Shown: positions 56,125 through 64,000 of the stretch, piece by piece | Position numbering within the stretch: position 1 is the stretch's first letter | Layout of the letters: each line of letters begins with the position of its first letter | DNA from: Skermanella stibiiresistens SB22 | GTDB lineage: Bacteria; Pseudomonadota; Alphaproteobacteria; Azospirillales; Azospirillaceae | Direction of reading: 5' to 3' | Assembly: GCF_000576635.1 (NCBI RefSeq) | Contig: NZ_AVFL01000007.1 | Coordinates: forward strand, 1-64,000 | DNA length: 64,000 bases | Position numbers and translations under genes: made by a program | The notes under the pieces: generated by a model | Seen by the model: the letters and a program-made list of their open reading frames with translations, nothing else | Database searches by the model: none | What the model was told of the DNA's origin: nothing

Positions 56125-57093
56125 TCAGAGCCAACCGCTCCGCTTGAAGCGCATGTAGAGCCACGCGCAGACGACCAGGATCGTGGCGATCACCGCCGGA
56201 TATCCATAGGTCCAGCGCAACTCGGGCATGTGCTCGAAGTTCATGCCATAGATGCCGGCGATGGCGGTCGGGACGGCCAGGATGGCGGCCCAGCCGGCCA
56301 GCTTCTTCATCACCTCGTTCTGCCGGATCGAGACGATCAGCAGATTGGCCTCCAGCGCGGAGGCCAGCAACTCGCGCAGGTTCTCGATCCGCTCCGACAA
56401 TCGGGTGGTGTGATCCTGCACGTCGCGAAAGTAAGGCTTCAGGTCCTCGTCGATCAGCGGCACCTCGACCCGGGCCAGCCGCCCGGTCATGTCGATCAGG
56501 GGCTGGACCGAGCGGCGCAGCACCTGCAATTCGCGGCGGATCTCGTAGATCCGCGCGATCTTCTCCGGCGAGAAGGCCGCGGTCATGACGTCGGCGGCTG
56601 TCTCCTCGACCTCCTGTTCCAGCGTCTCGACGATCGGAAAATAGTTGTCCACGACGAAATCGATGATGGAGTAGAGGACGAAGTCGATTCCCTTGCCCAG
56701 CATCCTCGGGATCGTCTCGCAGCGCTTGCGGACCTCCGCGTAGGAAGACGACGCGCCGTGGCGCACGGTGATGACGTAGCCATGCCCGATGAAGACATGG
56801 GTCTCGCCGCATTCCACCTTGCCGGCCTTCAGTTCGGCGGTGCGCAGCACGACGAACAGCGATTGTCCGTAGACTTCCAGCTTGGGCCGCTGATGGGCAC
56901 GGTGGGCGTCCTCGACCGCCAGGTCATGCAGGCCGAACCGGGCCTGGACCTGACGCAGCAACTCCTCGCTCGGCTCGAGCAACCCGATCCAGACGAAGTG
57001 GTCCCTCTGATCGGGAGGGGTCGCCGTGTCGATGCTCACCGATCGATCGCGATGCCCTCCGACATACAGGGCGCTGTCGACCACCATTCCCAT
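56125..57093 (-). CDS. corA: CorA-family divalent cation transporter
   Basis: 322 residues. A large cytoplasmic N-terminal domain and two C-terminal TM helices, with the selectivity motif GIYGMNFEHMPEL between them. It transports Mg2+, Co2+ or Ni2+. The last helix is followed by a basic tail. Confidence 0.95.
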   Translation of the reverse strand: MGMVVDSALYVGGHRDRSVSIDTATPPDQRDHFVWIGLLEPSEELLRQVQARFGLHDLAVEDAHRAHQRPKLEVYGQSLFVVLRTAELKAGKVECGETHVFIGHGYVITVRHGASSSYAEVRKRCETIPRMLGKGIDFVLYSIIDFVVDNYFPIVETLEQEVEETAADVMTAAFSPEKIARIYEIRRELQVLRRSVQPLIDMTGRLARVEVPLIDEDLKPYFRDVQDHTTRLSERIENLRELLASALEANLLIVSIRQNEVMKKLAGWAAILAVPTAIAGIYGMNFEHMPELRWTYGYPAVIATILVVCAWLYMRFKRSGWL

Positions 57094-57220
57094 GCCGCTG
57101 ACCCACCAACCACACCGCGCGTCCTCGGTGGATCGCGCAAAGGGTGATCATAAGCGCGTATGGGATCGGCTGTCGAGCGGGCGTGAGCGGCTACTTGCGG
57201 CCGGATTACTTAACACCCAA

Positions 57221-60109
57221 TCACTTGCGACCGGATAGCGCCACTTCGAAGGCCCCCAGCAGCTCGATCATGTCCTGGTGCCGCTCGGCGCCGCGCAACG
57301 AAAGGCCTTTCAGCAGCGCCTGCTCGACGGCGGGCGGGATCGCTACACCCAGCCGCGACGGCGGGATCAGGTCGTCCTGCTCGATCCGGGCCAGCGCGTC
57401 GGCCGGCATCTGGCCGCTCAGCGTCCGGTAGAGGGTGGCGCACAGGGCGTAGACATCCGTCCAGGGGCCTTGCCGGCCGCCGGCGTTGTACTGCTCCAGC
57501 GGGGCGTAGCCGCGCTTCAGGATCACGGTCAGGTTCTGCTCGCCCTGGGACAGCGCCATGCGGGCGGCGCCGAAGTCCAGCAGTTTGGAGCGCTTGTCGT
57601 TGGTGATGTAGATGTTGTCCGGGCTGATGTCCCGATGCAGCACGTTCTTCTCGTGGACCCGCGCCAAGCCGCGCATCACCGGCAGGATCACCCCCAGCGC
57701 CTCGGCGAACGGCAGGCGGCCGCCGCGCTCGTTGAGCACCTCCTGGAGCGACCGGCCCTCCAGGTACTCCATCACCATGTAGGCGGTGCCATTCTCGGTG
57801 AAGAAGTCGAGCACGTCGACGATCTCGGGCGTGGTGCGGAACTGGGCCAGCAGCCGCGCCTCGTCCAGGAACTTCTCCATGCCGGAGCGGTAGGGCGCCG
57901 CCTGCTCGGCGCCGCTGGGAGCCACCAGCGAACTGCCCGGCATCCGCACCGAATACATCGACGGGTAGTATTCCTTGACCGCGACCAGGGCGTGCAGCCG
58001 CTCGTCCCGGCCGACATAGGTGATGCCGAAACCGCCCAGGCCGAGCACCCGGCCGATCCGGTAGCGTCCCGTCAGCATCACGTTGGAGGCGAGCACGAAA
58101 CCATCGCGCTGGCTGGCGACGTGACGATAGCCGCAGGCCGCGCAGGCGGCGCTGGCACCGGCGGCGAAACCGGGCGCGAAGCAGCTGGGGCAGAAGCGCT
58201 CCTCCACGGCGGCGGCTCCCCCCATCCTGGTGGCTCCGGAACCGGCCATGGCGCCATGGTCGAGCAACCGCGTCGCGGCGGCCTCCCCCGCCTTGCCGTC
58301 CCCGCCCCTGCCATCGCGCCCCTCGCTCGTCCGCGGTTCCGGCTGGGGCACGGCGGCCAGCAGCTCCTGCAAGGCGGTGAGCTCGCGTTTCCGCTCGGCG
58401 GGATCGCCGATATCCGAGACGACCTGCGCCTCGAAGCCGCCGCGCGCCACCAAGCCGAACAGGCGGGTGCGGGCCATGTCGAGCGGCCGGCCCGGGATCA
58501 GCAGGCCCTGGGTGCAAAGCTGGGCCAGCTTGATCACCCGCTGGCGCAGGTTCAGGTCCGGGTTGTCCAGCTTGTCCAGGATGCGGTTCTCGATCAGGAA
58601 GTCGGTGAAGACCGTCTCGACCATGTGGATCAGCTTGGACCGGATATCCCCCGGAAGCTGCGCCGCGCAGAGCAGGGCGTGCGTGTTGCTCAGCACCTTC
58701 ATCTTTTGGACGGGATGCGATCCGCTGTCCACGAAACTGCCGATCAGGCGGGGCCGCGCCGCCATGTCCTCCAGCGCTTCCAGCATCAGGCGCGGTTGGC
58801 GCTGGGCCAGCGGGGACGACGCCAGGGCCTGGATGTAGTTGATCTTGCGACCGGGCTCGCCCATCAGCGCCAGCAGGCGGGCCATCGCCTCCTTCAAGCC
58901 CGCCAAACCGCCCTGCTCCTGGCTCCGCGAATGACGCAGCGTCAGCGCCTCCGCCATGTCCGGTCCACCCTCGACCCCGGTCTCGGTGATCAGCCGGTCG
59001 AGCAGGGCCATGAAGGAGGCCGCCTTGACGTCCCGCGCGGCTGGGCGGCTGTCGCAAAGCTGGATCTGGATATGGGCCAGCGCCGCGCGGCGCGCCTGGG
59101 GCAGCCGTCCCGCGTCGAATTGGTGGGCCAAGGCCCGCAGGTTGTCGGCCATCGATGTCAGCAGCGCCGAGGTTTCGGCGCCCTGGATCACGTCGTACAA
59201 GCGGGACAGGCGCAGGCTGGGGTCGGCGTCGGGTCCGAACAACTCGCGGACGGCGCCGGCCGACGCGAACAGATCGGCGACCAGACCGTCCAGCACCGCA
59301 AGGGCCTTGTCGTCCAGCGGCTCGTACAACCAGTCGGTCAAGCGCGACAGCTTGCCGGCCCAATCGCGCGAGCCCAGCAACTCGGCGCAAGCCGCGTGGG
59401 TAAGGGCGAATCGGGCATCGCCCGGCCGCGTCACCTTGGCGCCCTTGGAGTTCCTGACCGTGCCCGCCGAGGAGCCAGCCGCCGTGCGTCCTGGGGCGCC
59501 CGCCGCGATGAATCGCTCGGCCAGCGGCGCGAAGGCCTGCCGGGTCCGGTAGTTGCGCTGATAGGTGCCTCGGGCCGCGTGCGCGCGGGCGACCAGATCG
59601 TCAACCCGCTTGTTGAGCTTGTTGCGCGCGGTCGCGGCATCGGTGCCGAGCAGCCGGGCTTGGCTGGCGGCCGCGGTGGTGACGGCGCTCTTCATCAGCG
59701 GAGTCACGGCGACGAGCTTGTCGGCCTCGTCCGCGGAATGAAGCACCTCGCTGACCAGCAGCACCTTCTGGTCCAGGTAGTCCGCCAGCAGGCGGCGAAT
59801 CGTCAGCCGACTCGCCAACTCGTAGAAATCGTCGAGCGACTCGCAGAACGGCGCCTCGATGCCCTCGACGACGCGGATCTGGGTCAGCGGCATCGTGGTC
59901 TTCATGACCTCCGACACCACGACTCCGACGCTGCCACCATCCTGCCGCAGGATCTTCTTGGTGATGCGCACGCCGGCCGTCGTCGGCTGAAGCATCAGCC
60001 TGTCCGCGGCGCTCTTAGCCTGATCCTCGTCATCCAGCAGGTGCTCAAGCATCCACTGGTCGTCGCGGAAGATCAGAACCTCGTAGGCGGACTTCTTTTT
60101 GCGCAGCAT
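57221..60109 (-). CDS. Ser/Thr protein kinase with large N-terminal region and zinc ribbon
   Basis: 962 residues. Residues 1-650 are an uncharacterised helical region, starting MLRKKKSAYEVLIFRDDQWM. Near 655-680 there is a zinc ribbon (CPSCFAPGF...CAACGY), then a Hanks kinase from about 700: YRIGRVLGLGGFGITYVGRDE, VAVKEYYP, HRDISPDNIYI, DFGAARMAL. The catalytic HRDxK reads HRDIS, with Ser replacing Lys, as in one bacterial subfamily. No transmembrane segment. Start MLRKKK chosen at the first good Met before the conserved region. The 3' end carries a 14-bp near-repeat (57193-57206 and 57223-57236). Confidence 0.87.
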   Translation of the reverse strand: MLRKKKSAYEVLIFRDDQWMLEHLLDDEDQAKSAADRLMLQPTTAGVRITKKILRQDGGSVGVVVSEVMKTTMPLTQIRVVEGIEAPFCESLDDFYELASRLTIRRLLADYLDQKVLLVSEVLHSADEADKLVAVTPLMKSAVTTAAASQARLLGTDAATARNKLNKRVDDLVARAHAARGTYQRNYRTRQAFAPLAERFIAAGAPGRTAAGSSAGTVRNSKGAKVTRPGDARFALTHAACAELLGSRDWAGKLSRLTDWLYEPLDDKALAVLDGLVADLFASAGAVRELFGPDADPSLRLSRLYDVIQGAETSALLTSMADNLRALAHQFDAGRLPQARRAALAHIQIQLCDSRPAARDVKAASFMALLDRLITETGVEGGPDMAEALTLRHSRSQEQGGLAGLKEAMARLLALMGEPGRKINYIQALASSPLAQRQPRLMLEALEDMAARPRLIGSFVDSGSHPVQKMKVLSNTHALLCAAQLPGDIRSKLIHMVETVFTDFLIENRILDKLDNPDLNLRQRVIKLAQLCTQGLLIPGRPLDMARTRLFGLVARGGFEAQVVSDIGDPAERKRELTALQELLAAVPQPEPRTSEGRDGRGGDGKAGEAAATRLLDHGAMAGSGATRMGGAAAVEERFCPSCFAPGFAAGASAACAACGYRHVASQRDGFVLASNVMLTGRYRIGRVLGLGGFGITYVGRDERLHALVAVKEYYPSMYSVRMPGSSLVAPSGAEQAAPYRSGMEKFLDEARLLAQFRTTPEIVDVLDFFTENGTAYMVMEYLEGRSLQEVLNERGGRLPFAEALGVILPVMRGLARVHEKNVLHRDISPDNIYITNDKRSKLLDFGAARMALSQGEQNLTVILKRGYAPLEQYNAGGRQGPWTDVYALCATLYRTLSGQMPADALARIEQDDLIPPSRLGVAIPPAVEQALLKGLSLRGAERHQDMIELLGAFEVALSGRK

Positions 60110-60380
60110 GACCGGATGACAGGAACTGAAAAGCCGACAGGGCGCTGGCTTGCCTGGAGCCTCGGGACAATCCCCCCTCCAGACCATCGCGTCGCGACAA
60201 GTCGAATCAATTCCAATCTATTGTTCCGGCATTCGACAGTAAAGCGTCGCGTGCCGTCATCCGCCTTTTCTCGCCGATTAGCCGCAGCCAGGGGCGCCAA
60301 TTCGCCGCCGGCGACCATTTCCACTCATAGGCGAATAATAAAAAGCCCTCGCGGCGGGCCGGATCGAACCTTGGATCCCC
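60110..60380. other. 271-bp region between the zinc-finger gene and the kinase gene
   Basis: No gene. AT-rich at about 60205-60250 and 60320-60350. It holds the leftward terminator of the zinc-finger gene (60340-60359), and presumably the kinase promoter. Confidence 0.45.
60340..60359 (-). terminator. intrinsic terminator of the zinc-finger gene
   Basis: On the minus strand: GCCC-GCCGCGA-GGGC followed by TTTTT. Stem is short, but the U-run is clear; 22 bases past the stop. Confidence 0.55.
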
Positions 60381-60563
60381 TCAGTGCCCGTGGCTGGTCT
60401 TGGCGCCTTCCTTCAGGACGAAATGACGTCCACAATAGGGGCAGTCGACATGGCCACCGGCGGTCAGCGTCAGATAGACCATGGGATGGCCCAAAGCGCC
60501 GCCGCCACCGTCGCAGCCCACGGTTTCCGTCTCCACTTGAATTGTCTCGGTCGGCTGCATCAC
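60381..60563 (-). CDS. zf-CHCC zinc-finger protein (NDUFS6-like)
   Basis: 60 residues with the CHCC motif: GCDGGGGALGHPMVYL and DCPYCGRHFVL, binding one zinc. Alphaproteobacterial homologues are accessory subunits of complex I, related to mitochondrial NDUFS6. It lies alone. Confidence 0.88.
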   Translation of the reverse strand: MMQPTETIQVETETVGCDGGGGALGHPMVYLTLTAGGHVDCPYCGRHFVLKEGAKTSHGH

Positions 60564-60775
60564 CTATGTCCCTGTCTTGAAGTTCCGGCGCGCCGCCGGA
60601 ACGGCGCCCCGGCATGTCCTGTCGGCCGCCGGGATGATACAAGACGGCACGGCCCGATCAACGCGATTGTTGGTGTCGACGGGACGAGCCGCGGCCTCTC
60701 GCGACCCCGTGTGGAACCCACAGTCACCAAACCACCGCGCCCCTTTTGGTGTTTTCGAAAAGAACCGGTTCGATC

Positions 60776-61855
<1,080 letters not shown>

Positions 61856-61871
61856 CCGGGGCTGGCACGCG

Positions 61872-62924
61872 ATGGGCCGTCTATCGCGCCTGTTCGCCGG
61901 CTTCGCGCTGCTGGTGGCGCTGGCGCTGTGCTCGGGCTGCGCCGCGACCTACCAGCCGATGGGATCGATGACCCAGGCTCCGGCCATGACGACGGACGGG
62001 ATCGCGACGCCCGACGGCGTGACGCTGCCGCTCCGCGTCTGGCCCCCCGACTCCGGTGCCGCGCCGAAGGCCGTCGTCCTGGCGCTCCACGGATTCAACG
62101 ATTATTCCAACGCGTTCGAGGGACCGGGCCGCTTCCTGGCGGCGCACGGGATCGCGACATACGCCTATGACCAGCGCGGTTTCGGCGCCAGCGAGCGGCC
62201 CGGCATCTGGCCGACGGCGGACACCCTGATCGCCGACCTGCGCACGGCGGCGGCCCTGGTGCGCCAGCGCCATCCGGGAATTCCGCTTTACCTGCTGGGC
62301 GAGAGCATGGGCGGGGCGGTCGTCCTGAGCGCGCTGGCGGAACCGCCGCCGGGCTTCGAACCGCTCGATCCCGCCGGCACGATCCTGTCCGCCCCGGCGG
62401 TCTGGGACCGCGATTCACTGACCACGCTCCAGCGCGCCGCGCTGTGGATCAGCTACCGCACGGTTCCCTGGTTGCGGCTGACGGCACCGCGCGAGTTGCG
62501 GATCCAGCCTTCCGACAACATCGAGATGTTGCGGGCGCTCAGCCGCGATCCGCTGGTGATCAAGGGGACCCGGGTCGACGCGGTCGAGGGCCTCGTGCGG
62601 CTGATGAGCCGGGGCGCCGCCGCCGTGCCGAGCCTGCCGTCGCCGGCGCTCGTGCTCTATGGCCGCAACGAACAGGTGCTGCCGCGTCCGCCGATCGTGA
62701 AGACGCTGGCGGCATTGCCCCGCCAAACCAAAGTCGCGATCTACGAGAACGGCTATCACATGCTGATGCGCGACCTGGAAGCGGCGACGGTCCTGGACGA
62801 CATCGCCCACTGGATCGCAGATCCGGCGGCGCCGCTCCCCAGTGGCGCCGACAGGCTTCCCTTCACCGAAGCGAAGGAACTCGTGGCGAGCGACCGGGTC
62901 GATGAACATCCGGCGTCTTTTTGA
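61872..62924 (+). CDS. monoacylglycerol lipase-like alpha/beta hydrolase lipoprotein
   Basis: 350 residues. Lipoprotein-like signal (LLVALALCSGC), then VVLALHGFNDYSNAFEGPGRFLA, nucleophile motif LLGESMGGAVVL, and a C-terminal ENGYHMLMRD with the His. The lipobox has Cys at -3 rather than Leu, so lipidation is likely but not sure. It begins 16 bases after the ABC ATPase stop. Confidence 0.88.
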   Translation: MGRLSRLFAGFALLVALALCSGCAATYQPMGSMTQAPAMTTDGIATPDGVTLPLRVWPPDSGAAPKAVVLALHGFNDYSNAFEGPGRFLAAHGIATYAYDQRGFGASERPGIWPTADTLIADLRTAAALVRQRHPGIPLYLLGESMGGAVVLSALAEPPPGFEPLDPAGTILSAPAVWDRDSLTTLQRAALWISYRTVPWLRLTAPRELRIQPSDNIEMLRALSRDPLVIKGTRVDAVEGLVRLMSRGAAAVPSLPSPALVLYGRNEQVLPRPPIVKTLAALPRQTKVAIYENGYHMLMRDLEAATVLDDIAHWIADPAAPLPSGADRLPFTEAKELVASDRVDEHPASF

Positions 62925-62981
62925 CATACCCACGTATTCAAGTCTTCATCACCGCCCCTGTTGGCGAAGGGAGAAATCGGC

Positions 62982-63506
62982 ATGGCCGATACGGCGAAAC
63001 GCGCGAGCGGCACGATGACGGGGGAAACCACGTCGCATTCCGACATGGCGACGGCGAAGTATCATCCGGACCGGCGATGGCGGCCGGTGGCCGGTTTCAT
63101 CGCGGGGTTCATCGGCGTCCTGGTTTTCCATCAGGCGATGCTGGGCGTGCTGCATCTGGTTGGGTTGACTGCGGGACAACCCTGGTCGTTCCGCCTGATC
63201 CCGCCGCTGGGGATCCCCGCCGTGCTATCGGCGGCTTTCTGGGGAGGTGTCTGGGGCATCGTCTTCTCGGCCGTCCACCGCCATTTTCCGCGCGGAACCG
63301 GCTATTGGGTGGTGGCGTTCCTGTTCGGCGCGATCTTCCCGACACTGGTCGCCTGGTTCATCGTCCAGCCGGTCAAGGGCATGCCGGTGGCGGGCGGCTG
63401 GCAAGCCGCCGGCATGCTGACCGGCATCCTGGTCAACGGCGCGTGGGGATTGGGAACGGCGCTCATCCTGTCGCGGCTCCCCGGTAGGATCCGGAGCCCC
63501 TCCTAA
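62982..63506 (+). CDS. conserved membrane protein, unknown function
   Basis: 174 residues and four TM helices (VAGFIAGFIGVLVFHQAMLGVLHL; IPAVLSAAFWGGVWGIVFSAV; VVAFLFGAIFPTLVAWFIV; MLTGILVNGAWGLGTALILS). GGGAG stands before ATG. No family named. Confidence 0.7.
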   Translation: MADTAKRASGTMTGETTSHSDMATAKYHPDRRWRPVAGFIAGFIGVLVFHQAMLGVLHLVGLTAGQPWSFRLIPPLGIPAVLSAAFWGGVWGIVFSAVHRHFPRGTGYWVVAFLFGAIFPTLVAWFIVQPVKGMPVAGGWQAAGMLTGILVNGAWGLGTALILSRLPGRIRSPS

Positions 63507-63637
63507 GGCGTCCCCTCCTAATGAATCAGGGTGGCATCCGATGTTCCGGCATCGGATCGCCTGGGCGGTTGCGCGTTCAACCGCATTCGCGCAAAATCGG
63601 ACGGACCCAGTAACGGCGGCCGTCCCCTACACCCCAA

Positions 63638-64000
63638 ATGATGCATTCCATTACCAGCTTGGGCGACTCCGGACTTCTGTTGCCGGCGTCCGCCTGCGTC
63701 TTCGTCTATCTGATGTTGCGGGGCGCTCCGACCGTGGCGCTGCTGTGGGTGGCCACGCTCCTGACCGGGCTGAGCCTGACGCTGGTCGCCAAGCTGGGTT
63801 TCCTCGCCTGCGGGGTGGACGGTGGATTGCTGGATATCGAGAGCCCCAGCGGCCACGCCAGCTTCGCCGCGATCTTCTTCGGCTGCTGCGCGCTGATAGC
63901 GGGGTCTGGCAGGCCGCGCTGGCAGCGGATCGGCATCCTTGGCGCCAGCACCGCGATCATCCTGCTGGTCGCCGTCAGCCGGGTGAGACTACGAGCCCAT
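63638..64000 (+). CDS. PAP2-superfamily phosphatase, 5' part, truncated by the window end
   Basis: At least 121 residues, open at the window end. It begins MMHSITSLGDSGLLLP, has hydrophobic helices, and the PAP2 motif 2 SPSGHAS followed by the start of motif 3 (SRVRLRAH). Motif 1 (KxxxxxxRP) is not recognisable, though a Lys lies near 50. No stop codon is seen. Probably an undecaprenyl- or lipid-phosphate phosphatase; the rest decides. Confidence 0.7.
   Translation, partial: MMHSITSLGDSGLLLPASACVFVYLMLRGAPTVALLWVATLLTGLSLTLVAKLGFLACGVDGGLLDIESPSGHASFAAIFFGCCALIAGSGRPRWQRIGILGASTAIILLVAVSRVRLRAH

Noticed and set aside
57193-57236. ACTTGCGRCCGGAT direct repeat at the kinase 3' end
   Set aside because: Two copies only, 13 of 14 identical, no structure; probably a local duplication without function.
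57278-60580. 1100-residue open frame opposite the kinase, and similar long antisense frames elsewhere (for example 2221-3981, 25301-27829)
   Set aside because: High-GC shadows of real genes; they lack motifs and ribosome sites and lie antisense to well-supported proteins.

Overview
The window is a GC-rich (clearly over 65 percent) chromosomal segment of an alphaproteobacterium, most likely a Rhodospirillales / Azospirillaceae-type organism (Azospirillum or Skermanella-like; this is inference). Supporting traits are a MucR/Ros-type regulator, ornithine-lipid genes olsB-olsA, two phasins plus a PHA-granule protein, a SAM-II riboswitch on metZ (a largely alphaproteobacterial RNA), and a long fused NADH-dehydrogenase-like/SelD protein. 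I see no phage, transposase, CRISPR array or origin. The window opens inside mutS and closes inside a PAP2 phosphatase.

Layout. 1-5.5 kb: mutS 3' part, a lipoprotein, an FtsH paralogue, and metZ under a SAM-II riboswitch. 5.5-8.2 kb: a NitT/TauT/SsuABC-type importer operon. 8.2-13.5 kb: a phasin with a PhaR-like box, olsA/olsB, a MucR-family regulator, a TusA-like protein, rimI-tsaB, and a VanX-like dipeptidase. 13.6-22.9 kb: an atypical polysaccharide-deacetylase-like protein, an Nfu scaffold, an adenylate cyclase, a TSUP transporter / TIGR02186 / UspA operon, a DUF2961 (GH172-type) protein and murJ. 23.0-24 kb: tRNA-Ala(CGC) and a BPSL0067-like protein.

24.1-33.1 kb is the most striking part: a nucleotide-sugar dehydrogenase is translationally coupled to an FAD-oxidoreductase/SelD fusion, followed by a small protein and a three-gene formate dehydrogenase. 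The catalytic subunit of that enzyme is read through an in-frame UGA (Sec203) followed by a SECIS-like hairpin. Thus the gene for the selenium donor enzyme lies in the same run of genes as the selenoprotein that needs it. 35-43 kb is a molybdenum block: a MoeA/periplasmic-binding-protein fusion, YnfA, a second MoeA-like protein, then divergent modABC from a ModE-type operator, and a ModE protein lacking a Mop domain. A periplasmic molybdenum hydroxylase (46.0-48.8 kb) follows. Together the window encodes molybdate uptake, cofactor maturation, selenophosphate supply and two molybdoenzymes.

Other items: a Fic AMPylase behind a perfect 12-bp palindrome (34 kb), a MITE-like 37-bp inverted repeat (45.2 kb), a caspase/OmpA-lipoprotein gene pair (48.9-51.4 kb), mntP with a yybP-ykoY Mn(II) riboswitch (51.5-52.3 kb), a 58-codon gene whose stop lies at a terminator hairpin (52.3 kb), a second phasin with the same 13-bp PhaR-like box (54 kb), CorA, a 962-residue Ser/Thr kinase with a large N-terminal region, a complex-I-type zinc-finger protein, an orphan ABC ATPase and a lysophospholipase-like lipoprotein.
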